Below, piece by piece: positions 45,046 to 56,830 of a stretch of DNA of 64,000 nt; positions within the stretch are counted from its first letter, which is position 1; each line of letters opens with the position of its first letter. The stretch spans positions 36,352,194 to 36,416,193 of the forward strand of contig OZ026846.1 of NCBI GenBank assembly GCA_964023205.1, written 5' to 3'. This stretch comes from Lutraria lutraria. Lineage: Eukaryota > Mollusca > Bivalvia > Venerida > Mactridae. The translations under genes were made by a program, and so were the position numbers. The notes beneath the pieces are model-generated. The model ran no database searches, was not told the DNA's origin, and was given only the letters and a program-made list of their open reading frames with translations.

Positions 45046-48000
45046 AACACAGCCATTCTTCAAAAATTGACTCTGATTCAAAATGCAAAATGGCAAAATT
45101 TGAACTTCAATTATGGGACAGTATTAAGTTGTTAAAATTATGTTCTATACATCTGCAACTATGTTTTAAAATATTACTCACACCATGTGTACCACAAATG
45201 GGATACCGGCATTTAAAAATGCTCCTATTTTATTGCAGTTACGGAGCATATATCATGATTGTATTGAACTTTTTAAATATTTTTCATAGATATAACATTA
45301 TGTTTTATTGACTTCGGCGTCATTTTACATAACAGAATGAATAGTAGACCAAATAACGATTCATATGGATGATTAGGACCATTTGTTTGAAGTGAATGTA
45401 TACATGAAAATATCTATTGTTTCATGTTTTCTTTAATTTGTAAAAGCTATTATACACCTTTATGATTTTAACCGAAACCTTTTCGCCAATTAAAGCAATT
45501 CTTCTCAAGCTGAAAGTAGTGAGATAAGAGTCTTCGTTCTTATACGAAACATCGCAATTATGATATATATTTAATAAGTCAATGGCTGGTTTGTTACGGA
45601 GCATAGATCATTTCCCCGATTACTTTGAGGGTAGACTTAAATGGAACACTCATTAATAAAATGAACTTTTTTAACACGCTAACGAAACAAGAGAACAGAA
45701 GAACATGTTTTGTCCATCATTTCAATGTAACAAAGATGATGACAGAACATTTCAACATATCTATTCATCCAATTAATGCACATAGGCAACACAATCTAGA
45801 ATTCAATAATGTACAACCATGTATCAAAATCCACTAATCTGTTCCTGGTAAATGTTCTCTGTGTTTGCGCACTTCTGTTTGATGGTTGCCTACAAGGGCT
45901 GATTTTTTATATTTGGCAACTACTGTTTTGGTGAACTCATAATTAAGAACTTTCCCTAACACCACTTTCCTTTATCTCCATCGGGTAACTTCATCCGCAA
46001 TCTATATGTTACTTGATCATTTCGCATGCCAGACAATCGAGACAATTTCTCATGCAATTCCTTGATGAAGGCATCAAGACAACTGCTTCACTTTAACCCC
46101 CCCCCCCCCCTCCCTCTTTGCTAGTTCTTTTTTACTTTCAGGAGAAAGTTCTGGTGATAATGTTAATGAGCGAATAATTTTCGGGGAAGAAATCACATGT
46201 CAGAATCAAATTTGGTGGATTTCATGGACTTAAAATAAAATGAACTTGCCCAAGAATATCATCTAACACCAGATTCATTGGGTTTTGACAAAGGACACTT
46301 TAACTTTCATATTCATTCATTCGTTTTGTCTAAGATAACCTATTTTGGTGAAATGTTTGATATTTGGCAGCTTGCATCTGCTTCACATTCTGGTGATGCT
46401 TTCAAAAGTCATTTTTACATTCTGCAATCTCATTAGTTGGCACATATTATACCCTTTCCAATTTTCTCATTCACTTTTAGTTTGATGTAGATCTACCCTT
46501 CTTTATTTGGTCGTCGTTGTCTCCAACAACTGTATTTTTGCAATTAACAGTGCCATAACTAACTTCAGTAAATGGACAAAAATTGCTGGGTTTAATGTTT
46601 AATGGCGGAAAGACAACTTATGGTTAAATAAATGGTATATCAGGTCCTTCGTATAGAAAAGGAAAACTCATCTTTGAATTAAGATTTTATATTCTATCAT
46701 TTCATATGTCTGTTTATTTGCTTCTAATTAGTATTTAAGGTGGACACAAATTGTTTTGAGAAAATCTATGTTCCGTAACGGGTTTAAGCAGCTGCTACTT
46801 ATTTGCTATTAGAATTATTCAGCAAATGTTTGTTTCTAAAAGTTACTCTGCCTACGCGGTATTCCTATAAATCATGAAAAAATCAATATATGAATGAATA
46901 TCAATAATCACTATACATGACCGGTGAAACCTACTGAGTCTATGCTTCCGTAACAATTTCTACACAAAAAAGTAATCTAAATTAAAAGATTATGCTTTAA
47001 ATAGAAACATTTTGACAAATATTCGCGATAAGTATCAATTCCAAATACAATCGGTACCACATTTAACAATAAATACACAATATATTAACTTTGAGCTTGC
47101 CTGTAATTTTTTCTATGATCCGTAAGAGCCTTTCTGCATGGTGAAGAAAACTGTGTTTGCACCGCACTAGGCTGATTAAACCTATGCAATGACTTCATCT
47201 GTCATTTAAAACTATATCAACAATAGTGTGCGCATATTTCACAAATAAATACATTTGTTTGTACTGAAAATTAAAGTATGAGTGGTTTAAAGTCCTGTTT
47301 TTAACCGAAATACTGAAAATATGCAGATTCGGTGAAATGTAAACAGGTGCAATTTTCTGAGAACGCAGGGAATCAGATCAAAATAAAAACTAACTTATTT
47401 CATTTGTTCTCTTTTAGAGGTTTGTATCATGGTGCTAGGTGTCGTTATGGAACATAGACGTTACGGAAGCATAGTGACATTCAGTTGTTTCACCCTTAAA
47501 ATCTAAGTAATTCTAAATTACAATGAAAATTTACATTCCAATGTATCATATACCACATACTGCTTTGGTTTAGGTTCTTTCTTTAACTAAAGAAACTCTC
47601 ATTTTGGAAATATTAGTGTTACGGAAGCATAGATTCTTAAACACGACATTTCGTATTTTGACTTTATTGCATTTTTATTCCATCAGTTGAGTTCCATAAA
47701 CTATTATTTCTGTTGTTTTGCTTAAATATAATGTTGTTACAACCCAAATCTATTTAAAACTAACCTTTTGAAAAAGAATGTACATACCTGCGTTCCAAAC
47801 AGAAATCTGTTACGGAAACATAGGCATATTTGGAGACAGGTATGAGGGACAGAACAGTGTTCTACTAATAGATAACTAATAACAAACAAATACGTGATTT
47901 CCTAGCAAATTCATATACCGAACATTTTCTGGGAGAATAATACATTTATATAATACCTATACCCAATGATGAAATATATGTGTTTATTTGATCAAAAAGT

Positions 48001-48235
48001 GGCTGGCGACAGCTGGTTTTGACCATTTAGGCAACATATGTCACCATGGTGTTGTCTTATAATGCGTTACAAGTATCCTAAAATATTTGGATTTAACAAA
48101 TAAATGATAGAGCTTCGGAAATTATGTAACAATTAGTCACTGGAAACCATATACGTGGAGATTTTTTAATATTTATGTTGGCGACATACTATTTAAGAAA
48201 GTGAGTCAATTATAGGAGAATGGCTGAACAGTCAG
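45046..48235. other. Gene-free stretch with a scattered 15-mer
   Basis: No gene supported. A motif GTTACGGAAGCATAG recurs six times between 46766 and 47823 (see findings). A C13 run lies near 46098. Confidence 0.45.
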
Positions 48236-48433
48236 TCATATGAGGTGGACAGTTCACCTAACCATCGTTCCTGGGAAGAACCAGTACTAGACTCCCATCC
48301 TCCGTAAGCAACTGCCTACATTCTCACATAAAGAGACATGGTCGGTAGCTGCATGCACTCGAACCAATGACCCTCTATCAGTGAGAGCTTACAGTGATTT
48401 GACGTCAGCAACTTTATAACCACTCGACCACGG
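48236..48433 (-). mobile_element. tRNA-derived SINE, long-variable-arm type (copy 4)
   Basis: Inverse of the 25059 family: GGTGGACAGTTCACCTAACC at the 3' side, TCCGTAAGCAACTGCCTAC in the body, and the head near 48380-48433. The head is interrupted by the palindromic insertion at 48434. Confidence 0.85.
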
Positions 48434-48470
48434 CAGGGATGCTATATTACAATGTAATATAGCATCCCTG
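48434..48470. mobile_element. 37-bp perfect palindromic insertion with 7-bp TSD
   Basis: 18-bp arms CAGGGATGCTATATTACA and the exact inverse, separated by one base. ACCACGG flanks it directly on both sides (48427-48433 and 48471-48477). It sits in the head of a SINE whose other copies lack it, so it is a genuine insertion. Confidence 0.75.
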
Positions 48471-48477
48471 ACCACGG

Positions 48478-51400
48478 AGACGGGTGACCGGGGTCCAATC
48501 TACAGTAGGATAAAACATTTTTGTTATTGCACGGTCTGTTCTTACTTCCATGGTTATTGTGCACAGTAAATTTTACACTAATTGTTTACAGCTAATTTTT
48601 ACACAAGTTTATTAAGCCAAATACCTATATACTAGGATTAAGATATGTATATTCTAAAATCTGTATAGTGTCCATGTTTTACATAAATATTTCTTATTGA
48701 TCAATGTTAAAATAATAACCTTTCAGGATCTCTCATCTTTCGACTCGACTTTCATCAACAGAAAATGTACTAACGAAATAAATTTAGTACGAATCGTTCG
48801 TAGTACGAATCGAAAGTTGTTAAGAATAAGAACAATCAAACATCTAAATAATGAATTTATCGCATATGGTCACAATGTTGACATACATTATTTGAAGACA
48901 AAACGTGATGCAGAATGTTATCAACAAATAAGAGAAATATTGACATACCTGTATCAACACTTAATTCCATGGTCCCTACATTAAAGAATTTTCTCATTCT
49001 GTGCGGTGTTATATGATGTACAGTAGCATAAGTTAACTTACATTATATCAAGGCGACTTTTATAACGCCGTATTTTAGCCATTTGATAATTAACATGTCA
49101 CATACAGGTTTTTATCATAGATTTTAGACCTCTTATCTACTGACGACTCCAAATAGATTTTGACAGGTCAACGCATATCCAGGATATGGTCAATAAAACT
49201 AAGGGAGAAAACCTCTATTGCGTTTGCAAAAATATAATGTATAGAGTTACTCCCCTTGATTATAAGGATAAACTGGTTCCCGTTCCATGTTGCAGTGAAC
49301 CAAAGGCTTTGTTCACACAAGTCAACGGGAACCAGTTTACGCTTTGGATTGTTGTTAAATATGTTTTCCTTGTTCATGTTTTTTTCATGTAAACGTCTTT
49401 AGAGAAAAGAACTGGCTTGACTCTGGGACTCATAGTCATTTCCTGTTACAGTACTGGTATGTGAAGACCGGTGGCTCTTAATTATGACTTATGATTGATC
49501 CTATTTTGACTGACTTTAAAATTCCTTTTGGCCCTATTTTTCTTTGCTTTTAAATTTGTCAAGAATGGCATTCTCTCCGATCTTCAAACCTTGCAGTACT
49601 AGTAGTTGTTGATTCCAGCGGGCTCTGTTATCGACAGTGACTATCTATGACTCTATGCCCGTGGAGCAGGCATTCGTATACCCGGTGACTTGCAAATCGT
49701 CATTGAAGCGAAGATGCAGACGGCCTTTTAATACTAGTATACTAGCTACATGTATACCTTTTAATATTTCTAAGTGTTCCTGAATTGAGCAGCAGTTTGT
49801 TTCTTGGAAATATAACTCGTGTCACTATAGAGACGCTCTCACGACGGATATGGGAAATTACTGATGTGGTAATAATGGCCAAGTTATTTTCAAAAACTCT
49901 AAAGTTGCAATTGTTTTCAACGAAAAGTTGTAGAAACATATCCTTATTGTGCCATATTTTTAGTCATTGAACACTTTATTAACTTGTAAATGTGTAGACT
50001 CTTACTGGTAAAAACACATGAATACAGTTGCAGAAATATGTATTGAACAATTAGAAATAATCGGTTGATAATCTACATAAACAGCTAGGTATTAGATAAA
50101 AAATATAAATTCCATGAAAACAAACTATCATTTCAGCTTAAAACGGAATTCAGATATTGATAGGTAATAATAGAACTATATATACATGTATAGTTCATAG
50201 TTTCTTATAGCATACGCTTCTGATATAAAATTCGCTCTGTTTATCAAATGTTTTTTACTGTTCGTTGAAATTGTATTGTTAATTTTTTGGATACAAGATA
50301 CAAAATATAGATCATTGTTAAAAAAGACCAAAGACCTTCATATACATGTACTACGCAAGTGTTGTACATGTATATAATTAGATGTCTTTGTTACGATAAA
50401 TTACGTACGCTTAATATCGGGAGTATTTGTTCCTATTAAACTTATACTGAGTCACTGGACCACACCTTGTTTCTGCAAAAATTAGCGAGATAAAAAGAGC
50501 TACCACATATTGTTAACAACAATCACAAATTAGATACGTTGATATGTGTTAATTTATATTTTCGGTTTATGGCACAAAACTTAAACAAACTCTTCCACGT
50601 AAACAGTGCTCAAAGATTCATTTGACACATCTATAGGAAAAAATGATCACCCAATCAGGCATCTATTGTGGCTCTAATATTTCGAATACTACATGATTAG
50701 ATCATTAATGCTACGATAAATATTTACCGTAATGCAGAAGGTTGAAAAATAGTAAATACAGAACTAGACACCCACTCTCCTATACAATAACAATGTCATC
50801 TATTCAATTACATCCAGATTGTTATTATGTCACGATAGGATTGCGAGGCCATTGTTAACGCTTATTATCATTTTTTTTATTATCCGCTTTGCATTCATCT
50901 CTGTGTATCACGTGGTAATTGCATAATCTGAAATAAAAATATGAAATATTGAGAGCTTTAAGCGGGATAATTATAGAAATAACCTTTTTTTTCGAAAGTA
51001 CTCTTGAAAGCGTGTGGAAAGGTTTAAAAAAGTCAGAAAGTGGATGCACCGTTCCTCGGGCTAATAAAAAAGTCTTGGGTCGCTTAAAAATAGGATAGGC
51101 TTTGTAACCAGAAACAATGTTTTTAACACCTAATGGCTATAAGCGAATATTCAAAGAGTCGTACTTCTTTTCAAAATACATAAACATCTTTGCTACAAAC
51201 TGGTATGCTCGTGCAATATGAGAAATCATAAAATGAACGACTAAACATCTTCTAATATTAGAATACAAGGTGTGACTGGATTTAGATGAACGTAGTACTC
51301 ACGGTCCACATAAAAATTCATGCGCAATGAACGAGTGGCGGCTATGGAAAACTTAGCAATCGCCCAGTTACATAGAATGACTCGTAGTTCATTTTAATTT

Positions 51401-51972
51401 CTAAATAACGACAACTCCAATAAAGGGGAATTTCTTCTCGCAAACTATCTCCAAAATATTGCTTTTCTTAGACAGATATGATTGTATATCTTGTAATATG
51501 ATGAAAGGGGTGATGAATATCACTGCTCGAAAAGGTCATAAGAATGAATCCTGTTCTGTTTAAAATATGGTCACGGTTTAACATAAAGATTATATTGGCA
51601 TATTTCGACACAACAACACTATTACATATAGATCAAGCCTTTAAAAGCCCTATCATTATATACGGTATATCTGTCTGGTTCTATACCAATAACTATAGTC
51701 TACTACTGTGTCTTTATATATGTGTCTATTTTCATGCTTTTATGAAATTATACACAGTGAGCATTATGCGTGTAATCGTGCAAAAATAATCCATCGTGGT
51801 CATTTCGTCCCAAACGTCTGCTCTTAATAGCAGTATGTACTAATACAAAATAAATCTGTGAATGAAAAATGTCAACAACGAAACATTAATATGACGACCA
51901 ACTTGGAACCGAAGTATGACGATCGTACTATCTGGTTGAAATGCAAAGGGCGCATAGACAGAGGTCGTTAAA
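48478..51972. other. Gene-free stretch
   Basis: No exon supported. The open frame at 48697-48984 (95 codons) has no domain I recognise and no splice or signal context. 50985-51135 holds an inverted TTTCTGGTT-family copy. Confidence 0.4.
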
Positions 51973-52071
51973 ATGTTAAAGGGGGTCTTAGCATTAAGAT
52001 GGTCCCTTATTTTGGTTTTATCGACATATTTTATCAAGGTCGCTGAATCTCAAACATGTGTTCTGAACAGC
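51973..52071 (+). CDS. Candidate first coding exon with a signal peptide
   Basis: The open frame starts MLKGVLALRWSLILVLSTYF then IKVAESQTCVLNS. A basic start, a Leu/Ile-rich core and VAES before Gln look like a secretory signal with cleavage. AACAGCG|GTATAT at 52066-52078 could be a phase-1 donor, a common place for an intron after a signal peptide. I found no downstream exon, and the open frame (to 52185) has no family I know. It may be chance. Confidence 0.2.
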
Positions 52072-52614
52072 GGTATATATGAAAACTACCATAAGTACCA
52101 TCGTAAGACAGTATTTTATTATATCCCAGTACCACGCAATATCATATTGGATATATCATTGTATCGACAGCTATGTGATCTTTAATTGTGTTCCTCACAG
52201 TATCGTGCACCAAAGTCTGTCTTTATAGTCCAACAAATTAATGTTCCGGGACATTTAGCAGACACTTTGACTACATACTTCTAATTATCTCCGTTACCAT
52301 GACAATTTATTCTTCAGTAAAGATACCTTTGTGTGACTGAAAATATAAAACCCAACGATGCCGACAAAATGGTAGAATTGATTGTTATGGAGAAGGTAAA
52401 AAACACATTGACGTCTTGACCCATCATTCAGTTTAAGCAGTTGTTGTATACTCTTCTCCCACTATGTCTATTTCCCAAATCGTCGAAATTCCGATTTTGT
52501 CTTTGTGGAGATCAGTGAACATGAAAAGGTTATTGGTATCAATGTAATTCAGATCAAAGTACTCGGAAGATTGAAAATGTTGGTCTAGAGCCAATTCTCA
52601 CAATGAAACAGTGT

Positions 52615-52930
52615 TCAAAGCACAGGCTTCCGGCATGTGAAAACAGCAAAATAAAGTTTCAAAAAAATTTTTTTTCAGCATATATATATTATAGAGTAAA
52701 GGTATAGAACTCCTGGGCTCAGAAATCACACCGGTTATGTTCATCAAGGTCCTGTTGTAACAATTCTGAACCGATTCTTAAAAGCCTGGTCTTATTCGAC
52801 GCAGAAATAATTTCTCTTTAACTACCACCCACTCTTATATCCATATATTGCTCTGAACTGGAGCAACAAAAACTGGAGCAACAAGAAATTATTTTGCTTT
52901 TGTCACACGCCGGTAGCCTGTGGTTTAAAG
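52615..52930. mobile_element. MITE with CACAGGCTACCGGCGTGTGA termini
   Basis: AAAGCACAGGCTTCCGGCAT at the left pairs with the inverse of GCCGGTAGCCTGTGGTTT at the right over about 38 bp. One end recurs at 43650. Confidence 0.65.
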
Positions 52931-53192
52931 GATACCACTAAGATTGAAATATATGCCCTTTATGCAAAGATGGAATTTATCAAGAGGCTTATCATATATA
53001 AATATGATTTAAACAATGGTCGGAGTTCGCTTGGTGACATTTATTGACAGAAGACAGAGGTGAGAATTAAGGAAGACACAAAGTCAATGTCCCCGTCAGT
53101 AGATTTAGTATCAAGTAACCACACGGTTGGAAATCTTCATGTGTTCAACTATTTTTCATAGAAAGGTTACACTTTTTATAATCTGTATGGTC

Positions 53193-53230
53193 AGAGACAT
53201 AGATAACATAAATGTTGTCTGTGTCTCTGG
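53193..53230. repeat. Hairpin, imperfect 17-bp arms
   Basis: CAGAGACATAGATAACA and the near-inverse TGTTGTCTGTGTCTCTG with a 4-base loop. Confidence 0.6.
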
Positions 53231-53278
53231 TATGGTTGATTAAATGGACCATATGCACAAACAGTATGTTGTCATAAA

Positions 53279-53339
53279 ATAGCTGTAAGTCGAACATCAA
53301 CGTCGCTTTTCTTTTTTATGAAGATCGACTTACAGCTAT
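53279..53339. repeat. Inverted repeat, 15-bp perfect arms
   Basis: ATAGCTGTAAGTCGA and TCGACTTACAGCTAT separated by 31 bases; no gene context. Confidence 0.7.
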
Positions 53340-54372
53340 GTGTCGGCGATGATTAATTGCTAATAATGTAAGTGTAATAAAATTGTAAAGGTGATTATGT
53401 ATATAACATTTCGCTGATATTCAATAAAGAACAGTCATAAACTGACATGGACAACGTATGGTTGTTAATATGTTTATTACTTAAGTAAGAATATAAAGTG
53501 CGACATATACTCATCTAATTTAATCTAACATCCATTCAAATCCTATTAATTATTCACCAATGACGGATAATTACTTGTAAAAAGGAATATATTTCCCAAG
53601 TATTGTAAACCCAAATCATTCTGAGAGTCTCTGAAAATCATTTGTAATTCTCACGGGATGGTTATTAAAACACTCGCCGGCTCAAATATATCACGAAAGC
53701 CACAAAGCAGACTCTCAATAATGACAGTGCGGGCTTATTTTTGTTCATATCGTTAGCTTTGATAAATGACAAAAGAAGAGCTAATTTAGTTATTAGATTT
53801 ATTCGATAATCTAGTTATTAGATTCATCTAACCGGCTTAATGAAATTACTATGTTTGGGTTTGCAACACATTGATATAACACAAATAAAAATTTGTACAT
53901 TCAGCAGTTTTCTGAAGCTTTTAAATTATTATGCGAATTGTTAATCATTATATCTTCCTACGTTAATGATAAAGACGGCTTTGAACAGAAAAAAACGCTT
54001 TATTAACAAAATGGAAAACCTAGGTAATCTTATCAATGACTTATTGTGTGTTTATAAGTCCTTGATCCTATACCATTAAATCAAATACCCACACCGTCAA
54101 ATCTAACCAAATCACCCGGCGAAGGAAACAACGCTTACATGCTCACAAAACACAAATAGCACCAAATATCAAACGAGAACTGCAGGGAACCACAAGACAA
54201 TGACATCGATTCGGTATAAACAGCCTAGCTCATTGTCATTATAAAAAGACTTTCACAAAACAAATTGATGTCTCATCTTCTGTCAGATTGCACTCAATGT
54301 GGATGAAAAGGAAATACGACTTTACTTTTCGGGCATTTCCTTGGAGACCAAAGGACAACGAGAGGAGTCATG

Positions 54373-54406
54373 CAGCAACAACAACAACAACAACAACAAC
54401 AACAAA
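54373..54406. repeat. (AAC)n microsatellite
   Basis: About eleven units; it supplies the Asn run of an open frame at 54299-54601 that I do not accept as a gene. Confidence 0.95.
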
Positions 54407-54867
54407 AAGACGCAATCAGTCAGTTTAGAAATTGATTTATTGGGTATTACTCTCAAAAAGATTTTAAAAGAAGTTACAACGTCAAATGACCTGTATGTAT
54501 ATAAGTCCTTGCAAAAACGGATAAAAAACGGGTCACGTGTTCACATCATTGGAGCACCTATATATAGATACAAGCACCACATGCCAACACATATACAATA
54601 AAAGAAGGAACGAGTCTCAAGCTGGAGCTCAGACCGTTCCATGACGGTTTGATAATCGTGAAAAGGGACACCAAATGAACAATGACGTTGTCTGAACGTA
54701 CGCAGTGAGTAAACACGAAAAGGGGATTCCAATGGCGGCTTGACGATGTATCTGAAAGAAACCAAGAAACCGTGTCACTGAACACTCCCTAAACAGAAAT
54801 TTGAAAGCTTTTCTATTTTTTAAGGTCGATGTACAGGTTTGAAATTGGGTACAACCCAACAGATACG

Positions 54868-55070
54868 TAAGGCTCGACCATGTTTTTGAGCCGTGACGGA
54901 AGAACACACTAAATAAACTGGGTATACGAGTTTGTAGTACTTGAGCATGTTAAATTTATCTTATCAATATGATTCAATCAGATTTGTTCCGAATAGCCAT
55001 ATCTCCTATTTGACTTAGTGGATTATTCTGAGTAATTTTGTCATGGCTCAAGAACATGGTCAAGCTATAC
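54868..55070. mobile_element. MITE with AGCTCGACCATG termini (copy 2)
   Basis: Opposite orientation to 41850-42048. Ends GGCTCGACCATGTTTTTGAG and GGCTCAAGAACATGGTCAAG. The middle, GATTTGTTCCGAATAGCCAT, matches the inverse of copy 1. Confidence 0.75.
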
Positions 55071-56521
55071 CAACTATTGATGAAAACCAACCAACCAGCA
55101 TGCAGCTGGTCTATTCCTTAATACACTCAGTGTGATAAACAAGAATAAATGGCTAAAGTCACTTAATGACCACATCTTGACATTTCATTCCACATTTAGT
55201 ACATACCTGCAGCTTTCGTAAATAACCATTTCCTACCTGAGCACCATATTATGGTTCCCTAGATTAACATTTTGTCCTTCAGCATGTTTTTAAGACGTGC
55301 TGTCTTGCTTTTGACCGACAATTGTAACTAATGAAAGTGTTCGATACAAAATCTTCATCTGAATTAGGAGTTTTCTCATTGGTTAAAGGCTATTTTGTTA
55401 CAAATCTTTAATAATCCTTCACAAGGCCTTTCTTATGTGATTTTCGGCTGCTTGCTTCATTTTCATGATTATATTAATTTTGCACAAGCCATTAAAACGA
55501 GATTTGACCTGAAGCTGTTACTGTCAATGTATCCTTTGCGTATTAAGATGTTCGAAATCAGTAGAATTGATTAAATTTGGGGCAATGTAATTTGTGGTGT
55601 CTTATAAACACCTACGAGTATTACATTTATGTATACTAATAATCTTCATTTAACAAATCTACTTAGATTTCTACTAAATCATCCTATTTTGAGCAGCTTT
55701 CAAAGGTACATACATAGAGACACCCTTCTGTCTGATGTGCTCGAATGTTTATTTTTTCTGTTATGGCTGACCTTATGCATGTGAAACTTAATTTATTTAC
55801 TAGCCTTTTGTAATGTTTACAAGATTTATCCATATTGTAATGTTTTGTGTCAATGTCTTAACATCTCGTTATTTGTCCTATTTTAGTCAAAAGCATAGGG
55901 GCCAATTTAAAACAATGAAGCAGATATTTATGGTAATCACGCAATGCCATTTCTGTACCCGATGCTAAATTATAATGTGAATTGAGTGTTAATCCATGCT
56001 GATTTTGTATTACGGGGTCGCAATCGACTTAACACGGTTGACGAATTTACGGTGGAAAAAGATGAAATATCTGTTTCATTACTTTGAATCCGACAAAACG
56101 CTTATTGGTTATGTACAAAATTTTAATATATAAGCTATCTGTAGACATCAGTTATTAGACATTTGGCTGATTTTTGATAAAGTTACGTAGTGTTAAACTA
56201 ACTTGTTGCGGAAACCGTCATGTCGGAAATTGTAACCCTTATACGATTTAGCATAAAATGTGTTATTTTGGCCCGTGTTGCCATTTTAGGCCTACTATCA
56301 ATTAGTAATCATTATACACACGCCATTCAACGTGCTACACCCTATGGCCAATATTGTGAGACTGGGCTTACAAAACTAGCTTTGCTACAAACTGTTCCAA
56401 GGCGTACTCAACAGTTACTGTGCACTGTGTTTTCCTCCATTTCGTATGTTCCTGTATGTTAAGTAAGTTTTGGATTGGTAGATTGTGGGGATTTGGGAAA
56501 GTGTCGTTTTTTGTAGGACGG
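55071..56521. other. Gene-free stretch
   Basis: Nothing recognised; the open frame at 56220-56462 shows no domain. Confidence 0.4.
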
Positions 56522-56830
56522 GTGATCGATGACTGAGTGGTAACGGGCTTGGCTGCTAAACGAAATGGGTGGCTTTGATTCTCGACTCAACCTTTCGAAT
56601 TTCTCAGGTACGCTTTTTAAGTGTCCCCATCCCAACTTCCGAGTCTAGTAATAAATCTAGAAAATGACTGGGAAATGGGCGAGGGATGTTTCGGTGCTTT
56701 ACACCGGGCACGAAAACTATTTGAAAAGAGTAGGGATATGAATGTCTTGTTCTCCTCTATCTTATCTCTCCTCTATATGGTACGGTTCTTAAGTTACCAT
56801 TACTGTCGAATGGGCCGTTAAAACAGATAA
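56522..56830 (+). mobile_element. tRNA-derived SINE, second family
   Basis: The head GATCGATGACTGAGTGGTAA resembles an A box, with a decayed B box near 56574 (GGCTTTGATTCTCGAC). The body has AGTGTCCCCATCCCAACTTC and ends GTCGAATGGGCCGTTAAAAC, a tail style common in molluscan SINEs. A headless relative is at 61162-61322. Confidence 0.6.

Noticed and set aside
48697..48984. 95-codon plus-strand open frame
   Set aside because: No recognised domain, no signal peptide, no splice context and no compositional contrast with its surroundings.
54299..54601. 100-codon open frame with an Asn run
   Set aside because: The Asn run is an AAC microsatellite, and the rest shows no domain or splice logic.
56522..56600. 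Possible functional tRNA gene
   Set aside because: The box B is decayed and the sequence continues into a SINE body and tail; the clover-leaf does not close convincingly.
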